From the NCBI RefSeq assembly GCF_016595245.1, contig NZ_JAENHM010000021.1, positions 1 to 64,000 on the forward strand: a stretch of 64,000 nucleotides of DNA, in the 5' to 3' direction. The notes beneath the pieces were generated by a model. The model was not told the origin of the DNA. It saw only the letters and a list, made by a program, of their open reading frames with translations, and did not search any database. How positions within the stretch are numbered: position 1 is the stretch's first letter; each line of letters begins with the position of its first letter. Below, piece after piece: positions 12,275-20,764 of this stretch. The DNA is from Azospirillum endophyticum (lineage in GTDB: Bacteria; Pseudomonadota; Alphaproteobacteria; Azospirillales; Azospirillaceae). The position numbers and the translations under genes were made by a program.

Positions 12275-12922
12275 TCAGCAATACGGCGCCGCCAGCCCCT
12301 CCGCCTCGAACACCGCCTTTACCGCCGGACGCTCCAGCACGCGGGCGAGGTAAGGTCCGAGATTGCCCAGCTTGCGGGCCGGGCGGCCCATGAAACGGGT
12401 CCAGCGGCAGAGCATGAACAGGTACGGATCGACCGCGCTGTACGTGTCGCCCAGCAGCCACCTACGCCCAGCCATCGCGCGGTCCAGCCCGTCGAAATGA
12501 CCGTTCAGCCGCGCCTCGGTCGCCGCCTTGAAGGCGGCCTGCGCCTCCGCGCCCTCGACATAGCGTTCGGGATAGAAGTACAGCAGCATCTCGGCCTGGA
12601 CGCTGTTGGTCAGGTAGACCAGCCACTTGTAGAACGCCGCCCGCTCGGGCGTGCCGATCGCCGGAGCCAGCTTCGCCTCCGGATGGCTGTCGGCCAGATG
12701 CAGGCAGATGGCGGCGGATTCGTACAGCACCAAGCCGTCGTCGCGATTTCCGTCCACCAGCGTCGGCACCCGGCCATGTGGGTTGAGTGCCAGATAGCCG
12801 GCACTCTTGTGTTCGCCCTTTTCGCGGTCGAGCAGCACGAGGTCGAAGGGCCGGCCGATCTCGCGAAGCAGGATGTGCGGCGCCATCGACGCGGTGCTGG
12901 GCATGCCGTAAAGCGTGGGCAA
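12275..12922 (-). CDS. Glutathione S-transferase family protein
   Basis: A 215-residue two-domain GST: an N-terminal thioredoxin-like domain (LYGMPSTASMAPHILLREIG, then NPHGRVPTLVDG and the glutathione-binding ESAAICLHLAD) and an all-helical C-terminal domain (about 90-210) with LGDTYSAVDPYLFMLCRW. Such enzymes conjugate glutathione to electrophiles or reduce peroxides. The start is TTG at 12922, preceded by GGGAGG 8 bp upstream. The Met codon further up (12964) would add about 14 residues unlike the family. The active residue is probably the Ser in the PSTAS loop, as in beta/theta-like bacterial classes. The substrate is unknown. Confidence 0.85.
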   Translation of the reverse strand: MPTLYGMPSTASMAPHILLREIGRPFDLVLLDREKGEHKSAGYLALNPHGRVPTLVDGNRDDGLVLYESAAICLHLADSHPEAKLAPAIGTPERAAFYKWLVYLTNSVQAEMLLYFYPERYVEGAEAQAAFKAATEARLNGHFDGLDRAMAGRRWLLGDTYSAVDPYLFMLCRWTRFMGRPARKLGNLGPYLARVLERPAVKAVFEAEGLAAPYC

Positions 12923-13160
12923 AGCGGTTCCTCCCTTTCGTCCGTTCGGATCAAGCTGTCCCATCGGCTCCGGCCTCCTGCCAGCGTCTTGCGCGCATGG
13001 CACGGATGACCAGCAAGCAGGTTTGTCGAGGGAGCGAACTGTGCGTATGATCGGCGGGAGTGTTTAACAAATCGAACACCCCCCGGTGGGCCGTCAGCAG
13101 CCGGCCGGGGGACCGAACCCGACAAGACAACAGCAAGACCGAACAGGAAGACCCTACTCC

Positions 13161-14543
13161 ATGACCGCTCCGGGCAGCACCGCCGGCAACTCTGCCGCCA
13201 GCCGCGACAAGGCCTTCGTCCTCCATCCCTACACCAACCTGGATGTCCACGAGACGCAGGGCCCGATGATCATCGAGCGTGGCGAAGGCATCCGCGTCTT
13301 CGACGATGGCGGCAAGGATTACATCGAGGGCATGGCCAGCCTGTGGTGCGTCTCGCTCGGCTGGGGGGAAGAGCGGCTGGTCCAGGCGGCGACCAGGCAG
13401 ATGCGGCAGCTGTCCAGCTATCACATCTTCGGCCACAAGTCGCACGAGCCCGGCATCGATCTGGCGGAAAAGCTGATCGCGCTGGCGCCGGTGCCGATGT
13501 CGAAGGTCTTCTTCGCCAATTCGGGGTCGGAAGCCAACGACACCGCGATCAAGCTGATCTGGTACTACAACAACGCGCTCGGCCGTCCGGAGAAGAAGAA
13601 GATCCTGTCGCGCCAGCGCGCCTATCACGGTGTGACGGTGGCGACCGCCAGCCTGACCGGGCTGCCCAACAACCACCGCGACTTCGATCTGCCGATCGCC
13701 CGCATCATCCACGGCGACTGCCCGCACCATTACCGCAACGCCCAAGAGGGCGAGAGCGAGGAGGCCTTCGCCACCCGCTTGGCCCAGCAGCTGGAGGCGC
13801 TGATCCTGGCCGAGGGGCCGGACACCGTCGCCGCCATGTTCGCCGAGCCGATCATGGGCGCCGGCGGCGTCGTGGTGCCGCCGGCGACCTACTTCGCCAA
13901 GATCCAACCGGTGTTGAAGAAATACGACATCCTGCTGGTCGCCGACGAGGTGATCTGCGGCTTCGGCCGCACCGGCAATTTCTGGGGCAGCCAGACCGTG
14001 GGCTTGCAGCCGGACATCCTGACCTGCGCCAAGCAGCTGTCGTCGGGCTACCTGCCGATCTCCGCCGTCCTGGTGACGGATGCGGTCTATCGCGCCTGCG
14101 TCGACGAGAGCCGGAAGATCGGCACCTTCGGCCATGGCTACACCTATTCCGCCCATCCGGTGGCGGCGGCGGTGGCGCTGGAAACGCTGAAGATCTACGA
14201 GGAGCGCGACATCGTCGGCCATGTCCGTTCGGTCGCCCCTGCCTTCCAGAGCCGTCTCAAGGCGCTGGCCGAGCATCCGCTGGTCGGGGAAGCCCGCGGC
14301 ATCGGCCTGATCGGCGCCGTGGAACTGGTGGCCGACAAGGCGACCAGGATGCCCTTCGATCCGCCCGGCCGCGCCGGCGCCCTGGTCAACGGGCTGGCCC
14401 AGGACAACGGCCTGATCGTCCGCGCCATGGGCGATTCCATTGCGCTCTGCCCGCCGCTGGTGATCTCCGAGGCGGAAATCCACGAGACCTTCGACTGCCT
14501 GACCAAGGCGCTCGATGCCGCGGTACCGGTTCTGCGGGGATAA
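13161..14543 (+). CDS. Class III PLP-dependent aminotransferase (omega-aminotransferase type)
   Basis: A 460-residue fold-type I aminotransferase. The PLP lysine is K291 in CAKQLSSGYLP. The cofactor-binding SGSEANDTAIKL, the conserved AYHGVTVAT and the aspartate in LLVADEVICGFGRTG are present. The N-terminus HPYTNLDVHETQGP and GTFGHGYTYSAHP are typical of the aspartate aminotransferase/omega-amino acid group acting on polyamines, beta-alanine or related amines with pyruvate as acceptor. The exact substrate cannot be read from sequence. ATG at 13161 is chosen because upstream codons are not family-like. It is divergent from the GST gene and convergent with the methyltransferase. Confidence 0.9.
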   Translation: MTAPGSTAGNSAASRDKAFVLHPYTNLDVHETQGPMIIERGEGIRVFDDGGKDYIEGMASLWCVSLGWGEERLVQAATRQMRQLSSYHIFGHKSHEPGIDLAEKLIALAPVPMSKVFFANSGSEANDTAIKLIWYYNNALGRPEKKKILSRQRAYHGVTVATASLTGLPNNHRDFDLPIARIIHGDCPHHYRNAQEGESEEAFATRLAQQLEALILAEGPDTVAAMFAEPIMGAGGVVVPPATYFAKIQPVLKKYDILLVADEVICGFGRTGNFWGSQTVGLQPDILTCAKQLSSGYLPISAVLVTDAVYRACVDESRKIGTFGHGYTYSAHPVAAAVALETLKIYEERDIVGHVRSVAPAFQSRLKALAEHPLVGEARGIGLIGAVELVADKATRMPFDPPGRAGALVNGLAQDNGLIVRAMGDSIALCPPLVISEAEIHETFDCLTKALDAAVPVLRG

Positions 14544-14571
14544 GGACCGGCCGGGGATGGGGCTTTCCGCC

Positions 14572-15810
14572 CTATCCCCGCCGCAGATGCATCTTGCCCA
14601 GCCCGCCCAGCGCATCGAACAGCTGGCGGAACTGGGTGAGGAACTGGTCCCAGGTCGCCTTCGTCGTCGGTTCGATGGCGGCGTGGAGGGCGCCGAGGCT
14701 GGTCTTGCCGTCGATCCGCGACAGGATCGGCCCGGCCAGCCGGGGCAGGGGAAGGGCGACCACGCTGCCCATCAGGTCGAATTCCAGGCTGCCGCCGGGC
14801 GGCACGCTCTTCGCCACGGTCGACCCGTCGATATCGCGCAGGACCGGGATCACCTCCGGCCGGTCGGGTGCGATGCGGGCGGCGTCCAGATCGGTCGGGC
14901 GCAGCAGATAGGCGATGTGCTTGGTGAAGGCGCCGGTGATGCGCTCGGTCCAGGCGGCGCGCTCCAGCATGCCCATCCCTTCCAGCCGCTTCAGGACGCG
15001 GGCATCCTTGATCCACAGAGACGGCTCGTAGCTCAGCGGGTCGATCAGCGTCGCGACGGCGAGGCCGGCACTATCCGCCAGTTCCGCCAGCTGCGGCACG
15101 CTGTAGGGACGGTCGCGGCTGTGCAGCAGCAGGTCGTAGAGGTTGGCGTCGGCCAGCCGGTGGTCGCTGATGTGCGGGTTGTTCAGCAGCCAGTTGGTCG
15201 GCGGCAGCGCATGGATCAGCCGGCGGGCCAGCGCGACCTTCTCGGCCGGCGGCAGCCCTTCGGTCATGCCGCGCAGAGCCTCCTGCATCGGGTAGACGCC
15301 GGTGCGGCCGTGGGGAGCGTAGACCATGATGCCGATGCCGCCGCCGGGCGCCAGCGCCCCGGCCAGCGAGCGCAGGCCCGCCGTCGGGTCGTCCAGATGG
15401 TGCAGCACGCCGCAGCAGTCGATGTAGTCGAACGGTCCGGCTTCGGACACCAGCCCGCCCAGTTCCAGCAGCGAACCGCGGCGGAAGTCGATGTTGGTCA
15501 GGCCGCGGGCCTTGGCCCGCGCCTCGGCGACGGCGCGGCTGGCGTCGGAGAGGTCAAGGTAGGCGATGCGGCCGGGATTGCCGGCATCGGCCATCTGCTG
15601 CGCCAGCATGATGGTGCCGTCCCCCGTGCCGCCGCCGGCCACCAGCACCCGCAGCGGCTTGCCATGGTCGATCCGTCCGCCGAAGACATGCTGGACCAGT
15701 TCGTCCAGGTGGCTGGGCGAGCCGGTGATCAGGCGCTTGGACTCGTCGGCCGGATTGCGCGCCGGGTAGGGATAGGCTTCGTACTGGGCGCGCAGATCGT
15801 CGATGCTCAT
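14572..15810 (-). CDS. Class I SAM-dependent methyltransferase with C-terminal extension
   Basis: A 412-residue protein. Residues about 10-200 form a Rossmann-type methyltransferase with SAM motif LVAGGGTGDGTI, acidic IAYLDLSD and motif IV/V DYIDCCGVLHHLDDP. It starts with the AQYEAYPYPARNPADE segment known from a group of bacterial tetratricopeptide-associated methyltransferases. About 200 further C-terminal residues (PTNWLLNNP, YEPSLWIKD, LSRIDGKTSL) may be a substrate or regulatory domain, the last resembling a PqqD/winged-helix fragment. The substrate is unknown. It is the last gene of a probable minus-strand operon with the AraC and asparaginase genes, 77 bp from araC. Confidence 0.82.
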   Translation of the reverse strand: MSIDDLRAQYEAYPYPARNPADESKRLITGSPSHLDELVQHVFGGRIDHGKPLRVLVAGGGTGDGTIMLAQQMADAGNPGRIAYLDLSDASRAVAEARAKARGLTNIDFRRGSLLELGGLVSEAGPFDYIDCCGVLHHLDDPTAGLRSLAGALAPGGGIGIMVYAPHGRTGVYPMQEALRGMTEGLPPAEKVALARRLIHALPPTNWLLNNPHISDHRLADANLYDLLLHSRDRPYSVPQLAELADSAGLAVATLIDPLSYEPSLWIKDARVLKRLEGMGMLERAAWTERITGAFTKHIAYLLRPTDLDAARIAPDRPEVIPVLRDIDGSTVAKSVPPGGSLEFDLMGSVVALPLPRLAGPILSRIDGKTSLGALHAAIEPTTKATWDQFLTQFRQLFDALGGLGKMHLRRG

Positions 15811-15887
15811 GGGAAACCGCTCAACGGGGAAATGGGCGCGGCGACCATAGCACCGCGCCCGTCCGCTGGCAGCCCTTCGCCGGAACC

Positions 15888-16805
15888 TCAGCCTGCCAGC
15901 GGAATGCAGATCTCCGTCAGCCACTCGGCGGGCGGCAATGCCCGCGGGTTGTTGAGATATTCCTCGTAGCAGGGGGCGTCGCCGGGTGCATGGCCGCTGT
16001 TGGGCAGCCACTCGCCGTAGAGCCAGCGGTAGACCGCGCCCAGTTCGGCATACGGGCCCTTGTGCCGGACCACGGCATGAGGGCCGCCGGGGATATCCAC
16101 CCCGTGGATCAACCCGTCTTCGACCACGCCCGGGTTCAGCATCAACCCGGCGAAGGAGCGCAGTTCCTCCGGCTTCACCGACTCGGGATCGTCGTAATAG
16201 ATGGCGAAGCTGCGGGTGCCTGGACCGACCAGCCCCTGCTTGTAGGCCCAGGCATAGAGCCGGTCGAAGCTGACGCCGATGGTCATATAGGGGCCGGTGT
16301 GAGGCAGCCCGACGATGCGGTGGGCGGGAAGATCGCGGATTTCGACGTCGTACATTCTGTCCTCCAGTCGATGGTTGGCCGGGACTGGAGGATTGAGACG
16401 CCCCCGCTTGCGGTAGGCGGCCGGCGTCGCGCCATAGCCCTGTCCGAACGCGCGGGTGAAGGCCTCGACGCTGCCGTAGCCCGCCCGCCGGGCAATGGCC
16501 GGGATGGCGATGCCGTCGCGCACCAGATCGCCCGCCGCCCGGTGCAGGCGCAGTCGGCGCAGGGTCTCCGCCGCCGTCTCGCCGGTGATCGCCCGGTAGA
16601 CGCGGTGGAAGTGGTAGGGCGAGAAGCAGGCGACCTCCGCCAGCCGGTCGAGGTCGAGCGGTTCGTCCAGATGGGCGGCGATATAAACCACCACCCGATC
16701 GATCCGGTCACCGTAGTCGAGCCGCGTGCCGGCTTTGGCCGCAACGGCGGAACACGGCACGGGCCAAGCTGCCGTTGCGTCCGCGGAGATGCTGTCGTTG
16801 GTCAT
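15888..16805 (-). CDS. AraC-family regulator with GyrI-like effector domain
   Basis: A 305-residue fusion. The first about 140 residues hold a double helix-turn-helix of AraC type (LAEVACFSPYHFHRVYRAITGE, then IARRAGYGSVEAFTRAFG). The remainder is a GyrI/SbmC-like small-molecule binding domain (VEIRDLPAHRIVGLPHTGPY, then PGGPHAVVRHKGPYAELGAVYRWLYGEWLP). The order DNA-binding first, ligand domain second is that of Rob/BmrR-like multidrug-responsive regulators. It probably senses amphipathic compounds or aromatic metabolites. ATG 16805 gives a complete HTH. It lies 61 bp after the asparaginase gene on the same strand, so co-regulation with that gene is plausible but unproven. Confidence 0.9.
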   Translation of the reverse strand: MTNDSISADATAAWPVPCSAVAAKAGTRLDYGDRIDRVVVYIAAHLDEPLDLDRLAEVACFSPYHFHRVYRAITGETAAETLRRLRLHRAAGDLVRDGIAIPAIARRAGYGSVEAFTRAFGQGYGATPAAYRKRGRLNPPVPANHRLEDRMYDVEIRDLPAHRIVGLPHTGPYMTIGVSFDRLYAWAYKQGLVGPGTRSFAIYYDDPESVKPEELRSFAGLMLNPGVVEDGLIHGVDIPGGPHAVVRHKGPYAELGAVYRWLYGEWLPNSGHAPGDAPCYEEYLNNPRALPPAEWLTEICIPLAG

Positions 16806-16866
16806 GGCGTGACGTCCTCCAGTCCCGCCGATGCTAGCCGGCAGCCGCTTGATCGCGCTTGCGGAG

Positions 16867-18003
16867 TTAGGCCGCCGGCCAACCTGTCGCAGGCCGTACC
16901 TCGCCCACCCGCGTGCCGGCGCGGTTCAGCAGCGGCGTGGCCAGCAGATGCGGCACGCGGGCCCATTGCGCCTCGGTCAGCGCCCGGGTCGAGCGGATCA
17001 GGGCGGCCAGCGCCACCTCGCGGGCGCGGGCGGCGCCGTCCTCGATCTTGAGCGCGATGCCGATGCCCTGCTCCGGGATCACGGCGCAGCCCACCCCCTC
17101 GGCCCCGCCCTTGACGAGGACGGCGCCGCCGGCGGCTTCCATCAGCGCGGTGTCGAAGGTCCCGGTGCCGCCGATCAGGAAGGGGTGTTTGCCCCAGGCG
17201 GCGGCGATGCGGGTCACGGCCTCGGCCCGCGCGTCGGGCAGGTCGACCGGGTCGGCGATGCGGGCCATGGCATAGGCGATGGCACCCAGGGGGATGCCGA
17301 TGGTGGGGATGGAACAGCCGTCGACTCCCCAGGGCGCGCCGAACAGATCCTGGCCGGTCATCTGTTCCATCACGCCCAGGATGCGCTGCTGCACCGGGTG
17401 TTCGTAGCGGACATAGCCCTTCAGCCGCTCGCCCTTGTGCTTCGCCGTGGTCAGGAAACCGCTGTGCTTGCCGGAGCAATTGTTGTGGAAGGCGGTCGGC
17501 GCCTCGGCCCGGCGGACCAGATCCTCGGCGGTGGCCGGATCATAGGGGATCTGTGCGCCGCATTCGTAGTCGTCCAGCGTCAGCCCGACCCGTTCGGCCC
17601 AGGACCGCACCAGGCCGGTATGGCGCGCCTCGCCATTGTGCGAGGAGCAGGCGAGCGCCAGTTCCTCATCCCCCAGCCCGAAGGCGTCGAGCGCACCGCT
17701 CTCCACCAGCGGGATCGCCTGCAGCGACTTGATGGCGGAACGCGGATAGACGGGAGCGTCGATGTCGCCCCAGCGCGCCAGCACATGGCCGCCGGCATCG
17801 ACGATGCAGGCGCGGGCACGATGGACCGACTCCACCAGGCTGCCGCGCGTCACCTCGACGATGATCGGGCTTTCCGCCGGGCCGGAGAGATCGGCGCGGC
17901 CCTCGGAGCCCTCACGATGCGGATGGCCGTGGTGATGGTGATCGCCACCGCCGCAGCAGGAGGAATGGTCGTGGGCATGATCGGGGGTATGGTCTTGGCT
18001 CAT
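16867..18003 (-). CDS. L-asparaginase, Rhizobium etli ReAV-type, with His-rich N-terminus
   Basis: A 378-residue member of the class 3 asparaginases, which hydrolyse L-asparagine to aspartate and ammonia. Catalytic and metal residues line up with R. etli ReAV at a constant offset of 41: SxxK (S89, K92), S121 in SSHNGE, the zinc motif C176-S-G-K179 and C230. The numbering of ReAV is from memory. The extra N-terminal 41 residues hold nine His and two Cys within the first 30 (HDHSSCC, DHHHHGHPH). That looks like a metal-binding tail. ATG 18003 is the start that keeps it. First gene of a likely operon with araC and the methyltransferase, divergent from the SpoU-type gene. Confidence 0.9.
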   Translation of the reverse strand: MSQDHTPDHAHDHSSCCGGGDHHHHGHPHREGSEGRADLSGPAESPIIVEVTRGSLVESVHRARACIVDAGGHVLARWGDIDAPVYPRSAIKSLQAIPLVESGALDAFGLGDEELALACSSHNGEARHTGLVRSWAERVGLTLDDYECGAQIPYDPATAEDLVRRAEAPTAFHNNCSGKHSGFLTTAKHKGERLKGYVRYEHPVQQRILGVMEQMTGQDLFGAPWGVDGCSIPTIGIPLGAIAYAMARIADPVDLPDARAEAVTRIAAAWGKHPFLIGGTGTFDTALMEAAGGAVLVKGGAEGVGCAVIPEQGIGIALKIEDGAARAREVALAALIRSTRALTEAQWARVPHLLATPLLNRAGTRVGEVRPATGWPAA

Positions 18004-18082
18004 GGCGGCAAGCTTGCCTCGGGCCGGCGGTGGCGGCAAGCTCCCGCCCGGTCATATCCTTACCTAGAGCAGCGGGTTCTTC

Positions 18083-18670
18083 ATGCGTGGCTATTTCGGA
18101 ATTGGAGTGGAGCGGATCAGCAAGCCGGGCAATGTCGGCAACCTGATGCGCACCGCCCATGCCTTCGGCGCCTCCTTCTTCTTCGCCATCGATCCGGAGC
18201 CGGATCTGCGGGAGACGAAGCTGGTCGACACCTCGGGCGCCACGCTGCATCTGCCGCTCTACATCCACCAGCGCGTCGCCGACTTCACCCTGCCGAAGGA
18301 TTGCATGCTGGTCGGGGTGGAACTGACCGACGACGCGGTGGAGCTGCCGAGCTTCCGCCATCCGTCGCGCGCCGCCTATGTGCTGGGGCCGGAGCGCGAC
18401 AGCCTGTCGCCCGCCCTGCTGGCGCGCTGCGACCATGTGGTGAAGATCCCGATGTCCTTCTGCATCAATGTCGGCGTCGCCGGTGCGCTGGTGATGTACG
18501 ACCGCATGATCTCGCTCGGGCGCTTCGCCGAACGGCCGGTGCGTCCGGGCGGCCCGCTGGAGGGGCCGGCCCTGCACAAGCACGGGAAGCAGATCATGCG
18601 CAAGGCCGACCGCCGCCGCCGCATCCGCGGGGAGCAGAAGCCGGCGGAGGACGATGGCGGCGACGAGTGA
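18083..18670 (+). CDS. SpoU/TrmH-type RNA 2'-O-methyltransferase
   Basis: A 195-residue SPOUT-fold methyltransferase. The three SpoU motifs are present: GNVGNLMRTAHAFGAS (motif 1), AYVLGPERDSLSPALL (motif 2) and VKIPMSFCINVGVAGALVMY (motif 3, the SAM knot). Its short form without an N-terminal L30e-like domain resembles TrmL/TrmH-type enzymes that methylate tRNA or rRNA ribose. The target cannot be read. The basic C-terminus (KADRRRRIR) may bind RNA. Stop is 9 bp from the end of the convergent methyltransferase gene at 18680. Confidence 0.88.
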   Translation: MRGYFGIGVERISKPGNVGNLMRTAHAFGASFFFAIDPEPDLRETKLVDTSGATLHLPLYIHQRVADFTLPKDCMLVGVELTDDAVELPSFRHPSRAAYVLGPERDSLSPALLARCDHVVKIPMSFCINVGVAGALVMYDRMISLGRFAERPVRPGGPLEGPALHKHGKQIMRKADRRRRIRGEQKPAEDDGGDE

Positions 18671-18679
18671 GCGCGACGG

Positions 18680-19267
18680 TCAGAGCGGCAGCGGATCGTC
18701 TCCGGCGACGGCGCAGATCCGCTGCACCACGGCGGGCTTGGGCGCCGACACTTCGCCCTGTTCGAAAGCGACCACCTGGAGCCTGCCGTGCACGGCTTCC
18801 AGCAGCTCGCCCCGGCGCAGCAGGAAGCCGGGGGAGGAGGGGCGGCCGAAGCGGGCGTTGCCGTCGGCGAAGGTCTCGTAGATCAGCACGCCGCCGGGCT
18901 CCAGCGCCGCCAGCAGGGCGGGGAAGAGCGGGCGGTGCAGGTAGTTGGTGACGACGATCCCGGCGAACCGGCTGTCCGGCGGCAGGGAGCCGGGCGAGCC
19001 GCCCGATTCGCGGCTTGGATCGCCGCTTTCCAGGTCGGCCCGGATCAGGGTGATGCCCGCGCCGCCTTCCAGATCGGCGACGCCGGAAAGATCGCGGTCC
19101 AGGCCGACCACCGGATGGCCGCGCCGGTGGAACAGCCGCAGATGCCGTCCGCCGCCGCAGGCGAGGTCGAGCACCGGGCCGCCCGCACGCACCAGGTGGG
19201 CGAACCGCTCGACCCAGGGGGAAGGCGGGGACGGCGGATGGGGCGCGGAGGGCTTCGGCGCAGACAT
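18680..19267 (-). CDS. Small class I SAM-dependent methyltransferase
   Basis: A 195-residue methyltransferase with SAM motif VLDLACGGGRHLRLF, the acidic VVGLDRDLSG and a motif IV-like IVVTNYLHRPLFPAL. The closest family I recognise is the methyltransferase type 11/12 (TehB-like) proteins, but the substrate is unknown. The N-terminus is proline-rich (about 14 residues) before the fold begins. ATG 19265-19267 is preceded by GGTAAG, a weak ribosome site. Convergent with the SpoU-type gene. Confidence 0.8.
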   Translation of the reverse strand: MSAPKPSAPHPPSPPSPWVERFAHLVRAGGPVLDLACGGGRHLRLFHRRGHPVVGLDRDLSGVADLEGGAGITLIRADLESGDPSRESGGSPGSLPPDSRFAGIVVTNYLHRPLFPALLAALEPGGVLIYETFADGNARFGRPSSPGFLLRRGELLEAVHGRLQVVAFEQGEVSAPKPAVVQRICAVAGDDPLPL

Positions 19268-19470
19268 GGCGGACTTACCTTTCCGGGCTTTTCTTCGACG
19301 GTCGCGGGAACGATATCACAGGAGGTATGGGAAACAGGCTCGTCCGGCGTTTGACGGCGCGGTCCGGCCGTGGTGAATTAAGGCGATTCCCGAGTCGTGC
19401 CGCAACCCGGAGCGGCCGTGCCGGGGCCTTGTCTTTCCTGCTGCGGGTTAGTTTTGAGGCTTGTGGGGAT

Positions 19471-20058
19471 ATGATCCTCTTCGCGTTGAGATGTTCGGCC
19501 GACCACCAGTTCGAGGCGTGGTTCCGCAACGGTGCCGCCTATGACGAACAGTCGGAGGCCCACCAGATCGCCTGTCCGATCTGCGGCGACACCGTCGTCG
19601 GCAAGGCGCCGATGGCCCCGCGCATCGCCAAGGGGGTCGCCAAGGCCGCCGACCGCGCCCGCGAACAGGCCGAGGCGGTGGCGGCGAACGCCGCTCCGGC
19701 GGCGGTGCCGGCCGTTACGCCCAACGCAGTGCCGGCCACCCTTCCCGCGCCGATTCCCGCCCCCGTTCCCTTGCCGAGCGCCGCCGACGTCGTCGCCGCC
19801 CTGCCGCCCAGCCTGAACGATGCCCAACGCGAGGCGGTGGCGGAGGTGATGCGGCAACTGACCGAGGTGCGGCGCAGCGTCGAGAAGAACTGCGACTATG
19901 TCGGCGACCACTTCGCCGAGGAGGCGCGGCGCATCCACTACGGCGAGGCCGACCCGCGCGGCATCTATGGCGAGGCGTCGGACGAGGAGGTCGCCGAACT
20001 GCACGAGGAAGGTGTGACATTCCACCGCATCCCTTGGGTCCCGCGCACCGACTCCTGA
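19471..20058 (+). CDS. DUF1178 family protein
   Basis: A 195-residue protein of the alphaproteobacterial DUF1178 family. It begins MILFALRCSADHQFEAWF, followed by a CxxC pair in IACPICGDTVV, which with the first Cys may hold zinc. The middle (about 70-110) is a low-complexity Ala/Pro linker, longer than usual. The conserved C-terminal part has the ADPRGIYGEAS and HEEGVTFHRIPWVPRTDS signatures. The ATG at 19471 is the first codon of the family match. Earlier in-frame codons are ignored because they are unlike the family. Function unknown. Confidence 0.88.
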   Translation: MILFALRCSADHQFEAWFRNGAAYDEQSEAHQIACPICGDTVVGKAPMAPRIAKGVAKAADRAREQAEAVAANAAPAAVPAVTPNAVPATLPAPIPAPVPLPSAADVVAALPPSLNDAQREAVAEVMRQLTEVRRSVEKNCDYVGDHFAEEARRIHYGEADPRGIYGEASDEEVAELHEEGVTFHRIPWVPRTDS

Positions 20059-20167
20059 GTTGTGCCCGGAGGAGGGGGGGGCCGGAAGGACCAAGCCGCC
20101 GCTCCGGCCACCCGACGGCATCCCCACCGGTTCCGGGCGGAACCGTTTGAAAAACCGACGATTTCCG

Positions 20168-20194
20168 AGGCGCGCCCGAAAGGGCGCGCCTTTC
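20168..20194 (+). terminator. Rho-independent terminator after the DUF1178 gene
   Basis: A 10-bp perfect stem, AGGCGCGCCC and GGGCGCGCCT, with a GAAA loop followed by TTTC. It lies about 110 bp past the DUF1178 stop. The tetraloop and stem are strong. Confidence 0.75.
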
Positions 20195-20294
20195 GTGTTC
20201 CTGCCGTTACAGCCTTGATCGGCCTTGGGTTTCCGGCACCGCCGCCTCGCTTGGCGCAACGCCCCATCGACCAAGGTAGGGGGTGCGCCAAACA

Positions 20295-20308
20295 ATGATC
20301 TGTATCAA
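20295..20308 (+). promoter_or_regulatory. FNR/FixK-like anaerobox upstream of the acetate permease module
   Basis: ATGATCTGTATCAA matches TTGAT-N4-ATCAA in 9 of 10 consensus positions, with a perfect TGAT/ATCA core. It lies about 154 bp upstream of the DUF485 ATG. The surrounding 200 bp is otherwise gene-free. A CRP/FNR-family protein could bind here. Confidence 0.4.
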
Positions 20309-20461
20309 ACAATTGGGCAGGTCAAGGGCGTACGAATTACGGGGAGAGAACCCGGACGCGACCGCCCGGACGGCAAATGCCCGCGTGTTCCATGGACTTG
20401 TCCCGAAGACTTTGTCTTACGGACCGCCGAACGCTTGCCGGCACTCGATGAGGGGACGCAC

Positions 20462-20764
20462 ATGAATCAAAATGCACAACGGATCGTGAACAATCCGAAG
20501 TTCCAGGAGTTGGTGACCAAGCGGTCCGCCTTCGCCTGGACTTTGTCGATTGCCATGCTGGTCATCTATTTCGGCTTCATTCTGCTGGTCGCGTTCGGGA
20601 AGGAGTTCCTGGGCACGCCCATCGGTTCGGGCGTCACCACCTGGGGCATGCCCATCGGCGTCGTCACCATCCTGTCCGCCTTCATCCTGACCGGCATCTA
20701 CGTGTATAGGGCGAACGGCGAATTCGACGAGCTGAACCGCCAGATCCTGGAGGAAACCAAGTGA
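20462..20764 (+). CDS. DUF485 small membrane protein (YjcH-like)
   Basis: A 100-residue protein with two predicted membrane spans (about 25-47 and 61-84) and the DUF485 signature in [19 protein letters not shown] and [17 protein letters not shown]. YjcH homologues are the small partner encoded in front of ActP acetate symporters. The ATG at 20462 follows GAGGGGAC 4-11 bp upstream. Its stop overlaps the symporter start by one base (TGATG), so the two are translationally coupled. Confidence 0.93.
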   Translation: MNQNAQRIVNNPKFQELVTKRSAFAWTLSIAMLVIYFGFILLVAFGKEFLGTPIGSGVTTWGMPIGVVTILSAFILTGIYVYRANGEFDELNRQILEETK

